A stretch of DNA of 64,000 nucleotides from Dawidia cretensis. Its GTDB lineage: Bacteria > Bacteroidota > Bacteroidia > Cytophagales > Cyclobacteriaceae. The position numbers and the translations under genes were made by a program. Under the pieces are notes generated by a model. That model was not told the DNA's origin, made no database searches, and was given only the letters and a program-made list of their open reading frames with translations. Shown here piece by piece: positions 45,191 through 54,222 of the stretch; positions within the stretch are counted from its first letter, which is position 1, and each line of letters opens with the position of its first letter. The stretch lies in assembly GCF_018598175.1 (NCBI RefSeq), contig NZ_JAHESE010000013.1, positions 1 to 64,000 of the forward strand, given 5' to 3'.

Positions 45191-46657
45191 TTACCAGCGC
45201 ACCAGGATGTCACCGGTACTTCCCTGCATGTCGGCAGCCTTCACGGTCACGTGCAGATAGCCTGACGCCTCGTTGTATTGATATTGCACTACGGCCAGCG
45301 CGTGCTCCAGAGACTGTACCGTCAAAGGCTTTGGACACCTGATCTTTATTTCCTGCTCGCCATACACCCGCAGATTTGCCGAAAGCCCCTGACCCGATAG
45401 TTCCACCCAGTATACATTGAACGTGCCGTCGTTGTATACATGTACGGGCGTCGCTTGATTGCCTACAGCGTACCGCAGCGTATACACCTGGCGCTCGAGC
45501 GGTGGCAGATATAAAAATCCATAACCCTCGTCTTCGAAGGCCACCGCCAGCGGCGCGCCATCCAGATCCACGGAAGAAATATGCTGTCCGGGCGCGAGCT
45601 TGATCTTTAACACAAGATTGCCTAATCCTTTAAACGCATAAGCCTTCTCGGGCATTGCCGTATTGTCGATTGTTACAACGCCGGGCGTATGCTCGGTGAC
45701 CACGGTGTGTTTGTTGTAGAGCCATTGCGCGTGCAACTGTTCCGTGTTCTTGGCAATGTACCGGTCCGGAAGTCGCTGCGCTGACTTGTAGTATTCAATC
45801 CATTGCGCGGTTACCGCCGGCTGGAGCGGGTCGTCCTGTGCCAGCCAGTTGGGCCAATGGCTTTCGATGATGTCGGTCTTTTGCGCTGCCAGTGGTACTT
45901 TGGGCAGCGTTGCCAACGAATACCATACGTTACCGTAGTTGATGCGATTGATGACGTGTGTGTTGAAATCAAAGCCTCCACCGTTCGGTTCCGTAGGCGG
46001 GCTCAACTCGGGGATCTCGCTGAAGTCGGTGTTGGCATATTTTACACCGGCTTCGCTCAACAGCTTGCCGAGGCTATAGCTGCCGGTGGGATTCCAAAAG
46101 TAACTATAAGCACAGGGCACAAAGCTCTCGGGGAAGGAATGTCCGTTCTCCGGACTGAAACCATACTGTGCCATGATGTCTTTAAAACATTGGATGTGCT
46201 CGCGCAGCGATGCCTCCGGCCACGGTTCCTTGTCGGCCAGGTTGTACCACTCGGCACGCTTCTGCGGTTGGCCCGGCGCCCAGTATTCATGCCCTGTACC
46301 GTGCAGGCCGAACTCCATATACGCGGACTGATCGCGCACAAACTGCATGATGATTTCTTGCTCCGCCGACACGCGGTGGCTATTGTCCCACTTCTCACGC
46401 AGGTGGGTGGTCGTGGGGAAACGAGCCAGCAGGTTGGTCCGGTCCATCTCACTCAGAATAAACAAACACTGAATCCGCGCACCCACTGCCTTGCCGACAT
46501 CGATCATGTATTGGTAGTCACTCAACTCAAAGCGGCGCTTTACACCGGTGCGATACGGACCGGGTACCGCCTTTTCAGAAAGATCGGCACCGTCGACCCA
46601 GCCGAGATCATCAACGGCAAAAGCAAACGCACGCGGAAATATTATCTTCTCTGTCAT
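45191..46657 (-). CDS. cytoplasmic NodB-like (polysaccharide deacetylase fold) protein
   Basis: The 488-residue protein lacks a signal peptide. Its N-terminal half has deacetylase-like motifs: AFAVDDLGW with D16-D17 (motif 1) and GLHGTGHEY with H119 and H123 (the HxxxH metal motif), then FVPCAYSYFWNP as a motif-3-like strand. The C-terminal part (about 340-488) is beta-rich. It is the last gene of the agaS-kinase-agaY-GH36 operon, 22 bases after the GH36 gene. Because no AgaA/NagA deacetylase is encoded in the window, it is a candidate for removing the N-acetyl group from GalNAc or a GalNAc-containing product. That function is inference. Confidence 0.7.
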   Translation of the reverse strand: MTEKIIFPRAFAFAVDDLGWVDGADLSEKAVPGPYRTGVKRRFELSDYQYMIDVGKAVGARIQCLFILSEMDRTNLLARFPTTTHLREKWDNSHRVSAEQEIIMQFVRDQSAYMEFGLHGTGHEYWAPGQPQKRAEWYNLADKEPWPEASLREHIQCFKDIMAQYGFSPENGHSFPESFVPCAYSYFWNPTGSYSLGKLLSEAGVKYANTDFSEIPELSPPTEPNGGGFDFNTHVINRINYGNVWYSLATLPKVPLAAQKTDIIESHWPNWLAQDDPLQPAVTAQWIEYYKSAQRLPDRYIAKNTEQLHAQWLYNKHTVVTEHTPGVVTIDNTAMPEKAYAFKGLGNLVLKIKLAPGQHISSVDLDGAPLAVAFEDEGYGFLYLPPLERQVYTLRYAVGNQATPVHVYNDGTFNVYWVELSGQGLSANLRVYGEQEIKIRCPKPLTVQSLEHALAVVQYQYNEASGYLHVTVKAADMQGSTGDILVRW

Positions 46658-46679
46658 AGACCTACTATTCTCAGATTCA

Positions 46680-48725
46680 CTACCGCGGGTACGCTTCCAG
46701 CAGCAGGTGTTGGGTAAACGTCACCGCGAGCTTCGGACTTGCACGCGACACCTCGCCCAGCGTAACGTTGTTTACATAGTCGCGCACAGTATATATTTTA
46801 TCTTCCAGGCCGCGCAGCTCCACGGCGCCATTCCATTGGTCGCTATAAAAGGCGTAGTGCAACGTATCGCCCTTCTGCACCACGTGTGTTTCCGGCAGGT
46901 CATAGCCCAACGTATAGAGCTCACCGCGATAGGGTTCTTTCGAGAGCATCTTACGGTGATACAACATAAACCATTTTTTCCAAAGTTGCTCTTTCTCCGG
47001 CGTCAACAGGTTATCTTCTGTTACCGCCGGGTTCTCTTTGGGCCAGGTAAACTTGGTCCCTAGCACGGCGCCAATGCCAAACGATGATGCAAAGTCCTTG
47101 CGGCCATCACTAAGCTCCACATGGTCGCCAAAGTAGGCGGTCTTGCCAATCAACGCTTTATACGCTCGTCCCTTCAACCGCACTTGCCAGCTGTTCAGTG
47201 GGTCAGACGCCACTGCCTGATTCATATAGGGCATATTAAAAACCGACATGCACGTGCCACACGGACAGTTTTGGATGAGCGCATGCGGATTGATCTGCTT
47301 TGCTTCTTTCCAAATGGTGTGGAAGAACTGAGGCAGGTCGCGCACGGCTTGCTCGGGTTCGGTGCCACCGAGGTGCGTATTGTAATCCGGCGGCACCGCA
47401 TTCATGTGCTGGCCGTCCATCTTCAAGCCGTCAAAGCCCCACTGTCGCATAAACAGGTCGACAGTCTCCTTTGTGTGTTTTAATGTACCGGTATATCCCG
47501 GCGACAGATACCAGGCATCCCACCAGGTGATCTGCTGTGGTTTCCCTTCGGCGTTGATCAGGCGCAGGTCCGGTTGTGCTTGCATTAACTTACTGCTGCT
47601 ATCGGCGGCCAGCGGCGCCCACCACAACATGGCCTTCATGCCTTGCGCGTGGATCTCGTCCACTAGCGCTTTCATCTGCGCATCGCCCCCGGGAAACTTG
47701 TTGGTATTTACATGCCAGTCTCCTTCAGCTTGCTGGAAGCCATCGTCGATGGTCACCCACTTTATACCCAATGATTTTACTTTCGGAAACGTGCCACGAA
47801 TTTCGTCGAGCGTCACTTCGCGCATATAGCCCCACGCACACCACGAAGCTTCAAAAGCGCCTTCCTCCGGCTCGGGGAATGTCAGGCCACGCGCCTGCAA
47901 CAAAGCACCGTATTGTTTCAGCGCGGTGTAATAATCGCCGTGGTGTATGAGCACGAATGTTTCGTCTGTGTGCAATGTATCACCCGGCGCCAGGGAGTAG
48001 GGTTGGTCATAGGTCTTGGATATTTCTACAGTCGTCTTACCGGCCGCATCGACTGACACCGGTAACGCTACCAGCCGCGGCGCAAGCTCCACATGCCCCA
48101 CGGCCAGGCCCTGATCGGCATGCCATACATCCGTTATGGGAATGCCGCCACCATAATCGGAGTTGTTCATGCCCATATAGTTCCGTTGGTAGAAGCCCGG
48201 CTTCAATGGCAACACCCAGTCGCGCCGCTCACCGGTAGACTCGCCCTGGAAGGACCAGCCCACGACGGTATCTTGAACCGGTAAAAGTGTATAATGATGA
48301 TTAACCCACTGCCGGATCGACACGGGCTTATCCGCTTCGTTTACGTACGCGGCTTGTAGCAACATCAGATCGGGAAAATCACTGTATACCCTGAGCGTAA
48401 CAATCTTTCTGATCGTGTGACCTGTTGTATCGGCTACACCTTGAATAACCCACCGGGTACCGGCGCCAATCTTATCGGAAAAAGCTACTGATTCTTTTTT
48501 ATCGATGCGAAAGTCCCGCAGCGTGTCCGTCGCCGTAACAAGATACTCTGTAGCGGCTGTTCCGGTCGTAAGGGGTTTGGACTGCGCGTCCGCGGATTGT
48601 ACTGCTACGTGCAGGTTGTCATCCACCGATACCTGCAGGTTGCCATGCTGCCACGACAACGGCGTCTCACGGCAGGCGACCACGACCAGGCATACAAGAA
48701 AGGCTGCAACAGTACGGCAGGACAT
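46680..48725 (-). CDS. clan GH-D (GH36-like) alpha-galactosidase/alpha-N-acetylgalactosaminidase lipoprotein
   Basis: This 681-residue protein has a lipoprotein signal (LVVVAC, Cys19). A beta-sandwich N-terminal part (about 20-290) precedes a TIM barrel with WCAWGYMREVT, IKWVTIDDGFQ, MLWWAPL, the nucleophile segment GLKMDGQHM (D437) and ASDPLNSW, which should carry the acid/base aspartate. A C-terminal beta domain follows. Clan GH-D enzymes release terminal alpha-galactose or alpha-GalNAc with retention. Its location among GalNAc-catabolic genes favours an amino-sugar-containing substrate. No acidic surface-export stretch follows Cys19, so it probably faces the periplasm. Confidence 0.85.
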   Translation of the reverse strand: MSCRTVAAFLVCLVVVACRETPLSWQHGNLQVSVDDNLHVAVQSADAQSKPLTTGTAATEYLVTATDTLRDFRIDKKESVAFSDKIGAGTRWVIQGVADTTGHTIRKIVTLRVYSDFPDLMLLQAAYVNEADKPVSIRQWVNHHYTLLPVQDTVVGWSFQGESTGERRDWVLPLKPGFYQRNYMGMNNSDYGGGIPITDVWHADQGLAVGHVELAPRLVALPVSVDAAGKTTVEISKTYDQPYSLAPGDTLHTDETFVLIHHGDYYTALKQYGALLQARGLTFPEPEEGAFEASWCAWGYMREVTLDEIRGTFPKVKSLGIKWVTIDDGFQQAEGDWHVNTNKFPGGDAQMKALVDEIHAQGMKAMLWWAPLAADSSSKLMQAQPDLRLINAEGKPQQITWWDAWYLSPGYTGTLKHTKETVDLFMRQWGFDGLKMDGQHMNAVPPDYNTHLGGTEPEQAVRDLPQFFHTIWKEAKQINPHALIQNCPCGTCMSVFNMPYMNQAVASDPLNSWQVRLKGRAYKALIGKTAYFGDHVELSDGRKDFASSFGIGAVLGTKFTWPKENPAVTEDNLLTPEKEQLWKKWFMLYHRKMLSKEPYRGELYTLGYDLPETHVVQKGDTLHYAFYSDQWNGAVELRGLEDKIYTVRDYVNNVTLGEVSRASPKLAVTFTQHLLLEAYPR

Positions 48726-48757
48726 AAGCAGTAAAAGGTTTAGGTTAAGACTGTGCC

Positions 48758-49579
48758 TTATCGCGGCGACACGACCTCCAGCTTTTCTTCGATCAATTTC
48801 CTGACCGACGCTGTCGCCACGGGAAATACCTTGCGCAAATCAATCTCGTCGTTGTCACGCAACGTTGATTGCAAGGTTCTCATAAACATATTCTTGGTTT
48901 CGGTGGCCAGGTTCACTTTTGTGATCCCATTCTTCACCGCTTGCCTGAGCTGATCGTCCGGAATGCCCGAGCTGCCGTGCAGCACGAGTGCCGCGGGTGT
49001 GGCCTGGTGGATCGACAGTAACAAGTCCAGTTGTAGCTTCGGCGTCTCTTTGTAAAAACCGTGCGCAGAACCGATGGCGATCGCGAGCGCGCTGACCCCC
49101 GTCTCCTCCACAAACCGTCGGGCTTCGTCGGGCTGAGTATATTGGCTGGGCTGCTGTATTTGTCCCAATTTGGCAACATAGCCCAGCTCAGCCTCTACGT
49201 TGGCATTATACGAAGCTGCCAGCTTCACCACTTCACGGCTGATCTTTACGTTCTCATCAAACGACTTTTCGCTCGCATCGATCATCACCGAATCAAACCC
49301 GGCGTCCAGACACTGGTGCACAACGTCGCGCGCGCTGCCATGATCCAGGTGCAGCCAACCCTCCACGCCGTAAGCCTTCAGCGCTTCACGCGCCATCGTC
49401 GCCGCCAGGTTTATACCCAGGTATTGCAGCGAGCTTTCCGACAGCTGAAGGATGATCGATTTGTTCTGCGCCCTGGCCGCCTGCAATACACCCGACAAGG
49501 TTTCGAAGTTGTAAAAGTTGGTGGCCAGCAAAGCTTTTCCTTCGCGGCTATAGGTGCTGAGTTTTTCCTGTAAGGTCAT
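48758..49579 (-). CDS. agaY: class II ketose-bisphosphate aldolase (GatY/KbaY/AgaY type)
   Basis: This 273-residue protein has the class II aldolase pattern: zinc ligand in WLHLDHGSARD, DASEKSFDENV (about 101-111), NVEAELGYV, then AIAIGSAHGFYK with a second ligand and LVLHGSSGIPD with the third, and KVNLATE near 230-236. Length and GSAHGxY motif fit the tagatose-1,6-bisphosphate aldolase group. It would split tagatose-1,6-bisphosphate into dihydroxyacetone phosphate and glyceraldehyde-3-phosphate, the last step of the Aga pathway. Only two bases separate it from the kinase gene. Confidence 0.88.
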   Translation of the reverse strand: MTLQEKLSTYSREGKALLATNFYNFETLSGVLQAARAQNKSIILQLSESSLQYLGINLAATMAREALKAYGVEGWLHLDHGSARDVVHQCLDAGFDSVMIDASEKSFDENVKISREVVKLAASYNANVEAELGYVAKLGQIQQPSQYTQPDEARRFVEETGVSALAIAIGSAHGFYKETPKLQLDLLLSIHQATPAALVLHGSSGIPDDQLRQAVKNGITKVNLATETKNMFMRTLQSTLRDNDEIDLRKVFPVATASVRKLIEEKLEVVSPR

Positions 49580-49581
49580 GG

Positions 49582-50529
49582 TTAGAATGAATAGTTGAAT
49601 GTTGTTGCGGCAATGGTCTTTACCAACGCCAGACTTTCAAAAGCGCCCGTGCCGCCGGGCCGCGTGGTATTGATCGCACCGGTCAGCGCACCAAACTCAA
49701 GACAGGCCTGGTCGCTGGCACCTGAAATAAACTTGTGTATAAAGCCCGAGTCAAAGCTGTCACCTGCCCCAATGCTATCGACTACATCTTTATTTAAGAA
49801 CGCCGGTTGGTGTAGTAATTCCTTACCGTTCCATAGGTAGGCGCCTTCACTACCATGCTTCACCACCACGTTGCGGGCAAAGGGTTTGATAACATTCAGC
49901 GCCGCCGTGAGATCATCCTGGCGTGTAAAGGCTTTCAGCTCGTTGATGTTCGGCATAAACACATCGACATGGGGCAACAGCTGTTGCAGGTTCACATTCC
50001 ACTGCTCGGCGGGGTCCCACTGCGGATCCAGGGATGTAGTCAGGCCTGCATCTTTCGCATTTTTAAACAGTGTAACAAGATCTTTCCTAAGCCCTGCTTG
50101 CAGAAACATCGAGCTGAGATGCAGGTGGCGTGCCTTTTGTAATGCATCGGCCGTGATGTCTGGCAGCGTGAGGTGATTCATGGCGCCGGGGTAGGTCACC
50201 ATGGCACGATCTTCACTGAAGTTGAGGACGATGGTAGCACCCGTGTTATGTGTCGTCGCCCGTAGTATATGCGTGGTGTCAACACCACGTGCCTGCAAGC
50301 TTGATAGTATAAGGTCGCCAAAGTTGTCATGGCCCAACCGCCCGAGGAACGCCACACGCGAGCCCACCGTGCTCAGGTTGCTGGCGAAGATCGCCGAGCT
50401 GCTGCCCATCGTCAGGGTCATGTTATCGGCCAGTACTTCTTTGCCGACCTCGGGAAATTTATCGATCTGGTTGAGGATCAAATCAACATTCAGCTCTCCG
50501 ACAACCAGCACATCAAAAGGTTTGCTCAT
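49582..50529 (-). CDS. PfkB family sugar kinase, probable tagatose-6-phosphate kinase
   Basis: This 315-residue ribokinase-family protein begins FDVLVVGELNVDLIL and has the substrate loop GSSSAIFASNLSTVG (about 43-57), FLGRLGHDNFG and the catalytic anion hole DSIGAGDSFDSGF (about 249-261). It sits between agaS and agaY genes, six and two bases away, where the Aga pathway needs a kinase for tagatose-6-phosphate. A role in phosphorylating galactosamine or GalNAc cannot be excluded, especially as no other sugar kinase is visible here. Confidence 0.85.
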   Translation of the reverse strand: MSKPFDVLVVGELNVDLILNQIDKFPEVGKEVLADNMTLTMGSSSAIFASNLSTVGSRVAFLGRLGHDNFGDLILSSLQARGVDTTHILRATTHNTGATIVLNFSEDRAMVTYPGAMNHLTLPDITADALQKARHLHLSSMFLQAGLRKDLVTLFKNAKDAGLTTSLDPQWDPAEQWNVNLQQLLPHVDVFMPNINELKAFTRQDDLTAALNVIKPFARNVVVKHGSEGAYLWNGKELLHQPAFLNKDVVDSIGAGDSFDSGFIHKFISGASDQACLEFGALTGAINTTRPGGTGAFESLALVKTIAATTFNYSF

Positions 50530-50535
50530 GATACG

Positions 50536-51702
50536 TTAGCGGGTTCCGTTCAACGCATAGATTTGTACACCTTCCACCACGCGCGTAATCGCGCCTGTGG
50601 CCGACGGCGCATCGGGCTTCAAGCCCAGTTGCAGTGACTTAAAGAACCCCAGCAACTGTGCCGGCACGATGGCCGCTACCGTCAGGAACTCTTCACCGAC
50701 ACTCGCCGCCCCGTTCGACAAGGCGATCAGGTGATCGAGTGTTATACCTTCCGGTGCTGTTTCGGCAATGCCGATCTCGACGAGCGGAGGCGTGCCCTTC
50801 TTCATCGCGACCACCAGGTCTTTTTCATATTGCTGCGCGTGCGGGTTGTTGGAGAATGTATAGACCACCAGCGTTTGCGAATCGATCACCGCCTTCGGTC
50901 CATGCCGAAAGCCCAGGTATGAATCGTTTTTACAAATCACCTGACCGTCGGTCAGCTCTTGTAGCTTCAGGTGCCCTTCGGTCGCCGTGCCGTACAGCGG
51001 TCCACCGCCCAGGAACACCGCCCGCTGAAAGTCCAGCGCCGCGATCGCTTTCAACTCGGGTATATCTTTTGTGATTACCTTCTCGGCATAACGCACCAGT
51101 GTCACCACCGTAGCCTGCTGTTCCGCCACGGTCTCTATAGTCGCCAGCAGCTTACCCGCCAGCAACATACCGGAGTAGCTACTGGTCATCGCCAGGCTCT
51201 GATCGTTTGCCTCCGCCGGCAACGTATATACATATTTCGGATTGGGGGATGGGGACATCGCCAGTAATCCTTCCGGATTACAGGTGATCACCAAATGAAA
51301 ACATTGCCGACAGATCTCGTCCGCCAACCGCACGGCGGCGGCACTCTCCGGACTATTGCCCGACCTGGCAAAAGATACCAGCAACGTAGGCACCTCCGGC
51401 AGCAGATAGTCCTGGGGATGCGACACGAGGTCGGTTGTCGAGATCGCCTCCGTTAAAATTCCCCGGCCGCGCTGAAATGCCCCGCGAAGCGACAGACCGA
51501 TAAAGGCACTTGTGCCCGCACCAGTCAGAATGATACGGCGAACGGCCTTGGTTGCCTGAAAAAACTTTTCAATCTCCGGCCGACGGGCGTTCGCCTCTTC
51601 CCAGATCTTTAGCCAGAGGACAGGCTGTTGGGAAATTTCCCTGGCCGTGTGAATAGCCCCCAGGCGGGTCAATTCGTCAACGGGGAAATCCAAGTATTTC
51701 AT
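50536..51702 (-). CDS. agaS: AgaS, SIS-domain galactosamine-6-phosphate deaminase/isomerase
   Basis: The 388-residue protein has two SIS domains (about 40-190 and 215-360) with phosphosugar-binding motifs LTGAGTSAFIG and VSFARSGNSPES in the first, and FLGGGPLYGTATEGHLKLQELTDG in the second. Length and motifs match AgaS, which converts galactosamine-6-phosphate to tagatose-6-phosphate with ammonia release. It is the first gene of a five-gene operon, divergent from its likely regulator, with a TACCTTTG promoter element and a DeoR-type box upstream. Confidence 0.92.
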   Translation of the reverse strand: MKYLDFPVDELTRLGAIHTAREISQQPVLWLKIWEEANARRPEIEKFFQATKAVRRIILTGAGTSAFIGLSLRGAFQRGRGILTEAISTTDLVSHPQDYLLPEVPTLLVSFARSGNSPESAAAVRLADEICRQCFHLVITCNPEGLLAMSPSPNPKYVYTLPAEANDQSLAMTSSYSGMLLAGKLLATIETVAEQQATVVTLVRYAEKVITKDIPELKAIAALDFQRAVFLGGGPLYGTATEGHLKLQELTDGQVICKNDSYLGFRHGPKAVIDSQTLVVYTFSNNPHAQQYEKDLVVAMKKGTPPLVEIGIAETAPEGITLDHLIALSNGAASVGEEFLTVAAIVPAQLLGFFKSLQLGLKPDAPSATGAITRVVEGVQIYALNGTR

Positions 51703-51728
51703 AGCTTTTATTTAAAAGTGTTCGAGGT

Positions 51729-51736
51729 CAAAGGTA
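51729..51736 (-). promoter_or_regulatory. -7 element of the agaS operon
   Basis: TACCTTTG on the minus strand matches TAnnTTTG fully. It lies about 27 bases before the agaS start codon. No TTG is found at -33; instead a DeoR-family box covers that position, consistent with control by the divergent regulator. Confidence 0.55.
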
Positions 51737-51754
51737 GAAGAAGTTAAATTAATA

Positions 51755-51775
51755 TTCTTTCGTTTCGTTATTTTA
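51755..51775. promoter_or_regulatory. AgaR-like operator candidate
   Basis: TTCTTTCGTTTCGTTATTTT on the plus strand resembles the TTTC-R-TTTYR-TTT operator consensus described for E. coli AgaR. A second, weaker CTTTCTTTTTGTTAC follows at about 51787-51801. Both lie between the divergent agaS operon and the DeoR-family gene, over the -33 region of agaS. Confidence 0.5.
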
Positions 51776-51900
51776 ATTTACAATAGTCTTTCTTTTTGTT
51801 ACAATTCACAGAAGCAGATTAATTCCGAGGCTTTCCGGTAGACCGGCTACTTAATTTATTACTTTTATTTGTTTAAAAGACCCTTTTAATCGAAACCATA

Positions 51901-52680
51901 ATGTCCAGAAACCAAGATTCCACAGTGTCCCGACGCAAGGAAATCCTTCATATCCTTTCAGATAAAGGCGAAGTATTTGTCGAGGACCTGGTCGAACGTT
52001 TTAAGGTGAGCGGCGTTACCGTCCGCAACGACCTGGACCAGCTCGAACAAAAGAATCTCCTCATCCGCGCGCGCGGCGGCGCCATCAAAATGGAAACCGG
52101 TGTTGCGATCGATCAGCGTGTCGTTGACAAGAACCGCATCAACTTCCAGGAGAAATCCCGCATCGGCCGCAAAGCCTCGCAGTTAGTAGTAGAATCCGAC
52201 ACCATCATTATCGACTCGGGCTCCACCACCGCCGAAATGGTACGCAACCTCCCCGAGCTGCAAGACCTGACCGTGATCACAAATGCGATGAACATCGCCA
52301 ACCAATTGATTACACGCCCGAACATCAACGTCATCATTCCCGGTGGCTACCTGCGCAAAAACTCGCTCTCGCTCGTCGGGCCCCAGGCCGAAAAGAGCCT
52401 GCGCAACTTCAACGTCGACAAAGCCTTCCTCGGCGTCGACGGCTTCGACACCAAACACGGCATCTATACCCCCAACGTAGAAGAAGCACGCCTGAACGAG
52501 ATCATGATTGAAATCTCCAAGGAAGTGATTTTATTAGCCGACTCCAGCAAATTCACCCGCCGCAGTTTTGCCTTTATCTGCTCCATCGACCAGATCAATA
52601 AGGTCATTACGGATAATGGCATTAAACCGGATGATAAGAAACGGTTGGAGGATGCCGGTGTTCAGGTGATCATCGTCTAA
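51901..52680 (+). CDS. agaR: DeoR/GlpR family regulator, AgaR-like
   Basis: This 259-residue protein has an N-terminal DeoR winged helix (RRKEILHILSDKGEVFVEDLVERFKVSGVTVRNDLDQLE, about 11-50) and a sugar-phosphate-sensing domain with DSGSTTAEM, VITNAMNIA, PGGYLRKNSLSLVGP and FLGVDGFD. It is divergent from agaS, and its HTH and effector motifs resemble AgaR. A phosphorylated galactosamine or tagatose intermediate would be the natural inducer. Confidence 0.88.
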   Translation: MSRNQDSTVSRRKEILHILSDKGEVFVEDLVERFKVSGVTVRNDLDQLEQKNLLIRARGGAIKMETGVAIDQRVVDKNRINFQEKSRIGRKASQLVVESDTIIIDSGSTTAEMVRNLPELQDLTVITNAMNIANQLITRPNINVIIPGGYLRKNSLSLVGPQAEKSLRNFNVDKAFLGVDGFDTKHGIYTPNVEEARLNEIMIEISKEVILLADSSKFTRRSFAFICSIDQINKVITDNGIKPDDKKRLEDAGVQVIIV

Positions 52681-52752
52681 ACGGTGGAGCAAGAAATAAC
52701 TGCACCCTAAACACAGTTACTTCTTAACTCCTACCAACCAAATCTTAATCCA

Positions 52753-54210
52753 TTAATCATTCTGCTCCGCCAGGGGATTCGCCAAACGCTCATCCTGCGG
52801 TATAAAATATATATTCCGGGCAGCGTCCCAATTCACCACCTCGTGCGGTTGCACTCCCGGGAAACTCCGATCCATTTGCAATTTATTCCGGAATAGATCA
52901 ACGGTCCGGTGGCCCTCATATGCCAGTTCCATTTGCCGCTCTTGCAACACTGCGCCTAACACCGTCGAAGCTCCTTGCAGGTCGCCCAAGGTATACAGAT
53001 CATCCGCTACGATTCCGGCGCGCGTACGAATGACATTGATGTCATCCAATGCCAGCTGATCCTGCCCCTTCTTCGCATACGCCTCCGCGCGGTTCAAATA
53101 CATCTCTGCCAACCGCACTACATGCGGCGAGCTCAGCGTTACAATACCATCCTGGTACGAGAACTTCGTAATAAAGTATTTCGGAATCCCGTTGCGTTCA
53201 GCGACCGTCACACCGTCTTCTTCATACTGCGGCCTGATCAACGCGTTCCGAACATCGTCCGGATGCTGCTCGAGCAACAACCGCAGTGGTTCTGAAACAT
53301 ATACCTCTCCCCAGCCTTTGACGTCGGTCAGGTACATCGATCCAATAGATCCGTCACCCAGATCATCCTGCAACGCATGCTTTATCACGAAGATTGACTC
53401 TGAATACTTTGGTGTATTCCAAAACATGTCCACGTAATTTTCCTTCGGCGTCAGCGCCACCAGCGGCGAGGCAATAGTCTTAGTAGCATATTCAATCGCT
53501 TTATCATGTTGATCCATGTACAGGTACACACGCGACAGCAACGCCCAGGCCGCTTCTTTAGAAGCATACTCCACGCCGCGACGCTCGCCGCTCTCCATCA
53601 GCGCAGCAGCTTTCTCGAGGTCGGCCACCACCTGGTCATACGACTCGCCTACCGTGGCCCGCGGCATCTTGGCAGGGTCTGTACTGGCGAGACGCAGCAC
53701 GACGCCGTTGTTACCGGTGCCGTGTGTATAGGGTTTCGCAAAAAGCCGCAGCAGGTCGGTATAAGCCATTGCCCGCAAGAAGTAGTTCTCTCCCAACAGA
53801 TAGTCGTTGGCAGGATCCTGACCTTCCGTGACCGATTCGATATTCTGGTTCACCGAGTTGATGATCTTATATGCTACGTACCATACATACGTCGCATTTT
53901 CCATCCCCGGATAGTGCTGCCGGGTTGCCGATAGGAACAGCGGATCTTCGGTGGTGCCGCTTAACGTTACGTTATCGCTGGAGTACTCCAGCATCATGTG
54001 CAGGTTGCGCGCGTACGTACTGCGAAAGTCGAACGCTCCTTTATACTCCAACTGGTCCTTCATGAGGGAGTAGGCGCCGTCGGTGGCATACTTCAACGCA
54101 TTGGGTACGTTGGGCAGGTTGTCTTTGGTAACGCCGTTGAAGGGATCGACCTGCAGGTCGCAGGCGCTGAGCGTCAGCAGCGCGGCAGCAAAATATAGTT
54201 TGAGTTTCAT
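52753..54210 (-). CDS. SusD family glycan-binding lipoprotein
   Basis: This 485-residue protein has a lipoprotein signal (LLTLSACD, Cys17). The SusD/RagB helical TPR fold is recognisable from ENATYVWYVAYKIINSVNQNIE, NYFLRAMAYTDLLRLFAKPYTHG, RVYLYMDQHDKAIEYATKTI and the C-terminal VRLAEMYLNRAEAYAKKGQ and ERQMELAYEGHRTVDLFRN. It caps the SusC transporter encoded 12 bases upstream and binds oligosaccharides at the cell surface. Neighbouring genes suggest GalNAc-containing glycans. Confidence 0.95.
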   Translation of the reverse strand: MKLKLYFAAALLTLSACDLQVDPFNGVTKDNLPNVPNALKYATDGAYSLMKDQLEYKGAFDFRSTYARNLHMMLEYSSDNVTLSGTTEDPLFLSATRQHYPGMENATYVWYVAYKIINSVNQNIESVTEGQDPANDYLLGENYFLRAMAYTDLLRLFAKPYTHGTGNNGVVLRLASTDPAKMPRATVGESYDQVVADLEKAAALMESGERRGVEYASKEAAWALLSRVYLYMDQHDKAIEYATKTIASPLVALTPKENYVDMFWNTPKYSESIFVIKHALQDDLGDGSIGSMYLTDVKGWGEVYVSEPLRLLLEQHPDDVRNALIRPQYEEDGVTVAERNGIPKYFITKFSYQDGIVTLSSPHVVRLAEMYLNRAEAYAKKGQDQLALDDINVIRTRAGIVADDLYTLGDLQGASTVLGAVLQERQMELAYEGHRTVDLFRNKLQMDRSFPGVQPHEVVNWDAARNIYFIPQDERLANPLAEQND

Positions 54211-54222
54211 GTGGTGTCGGGG

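Noticed and set aside
45191-48725. Deacetylase plus GH36 pair as the known two-enzyme blood-group-A conversion system.
   Set aside because: The known deacetylase of that system is an exported protein with a different fold. Here the protein is NodB-like and has no signal peptide, so equivalence is not supported.
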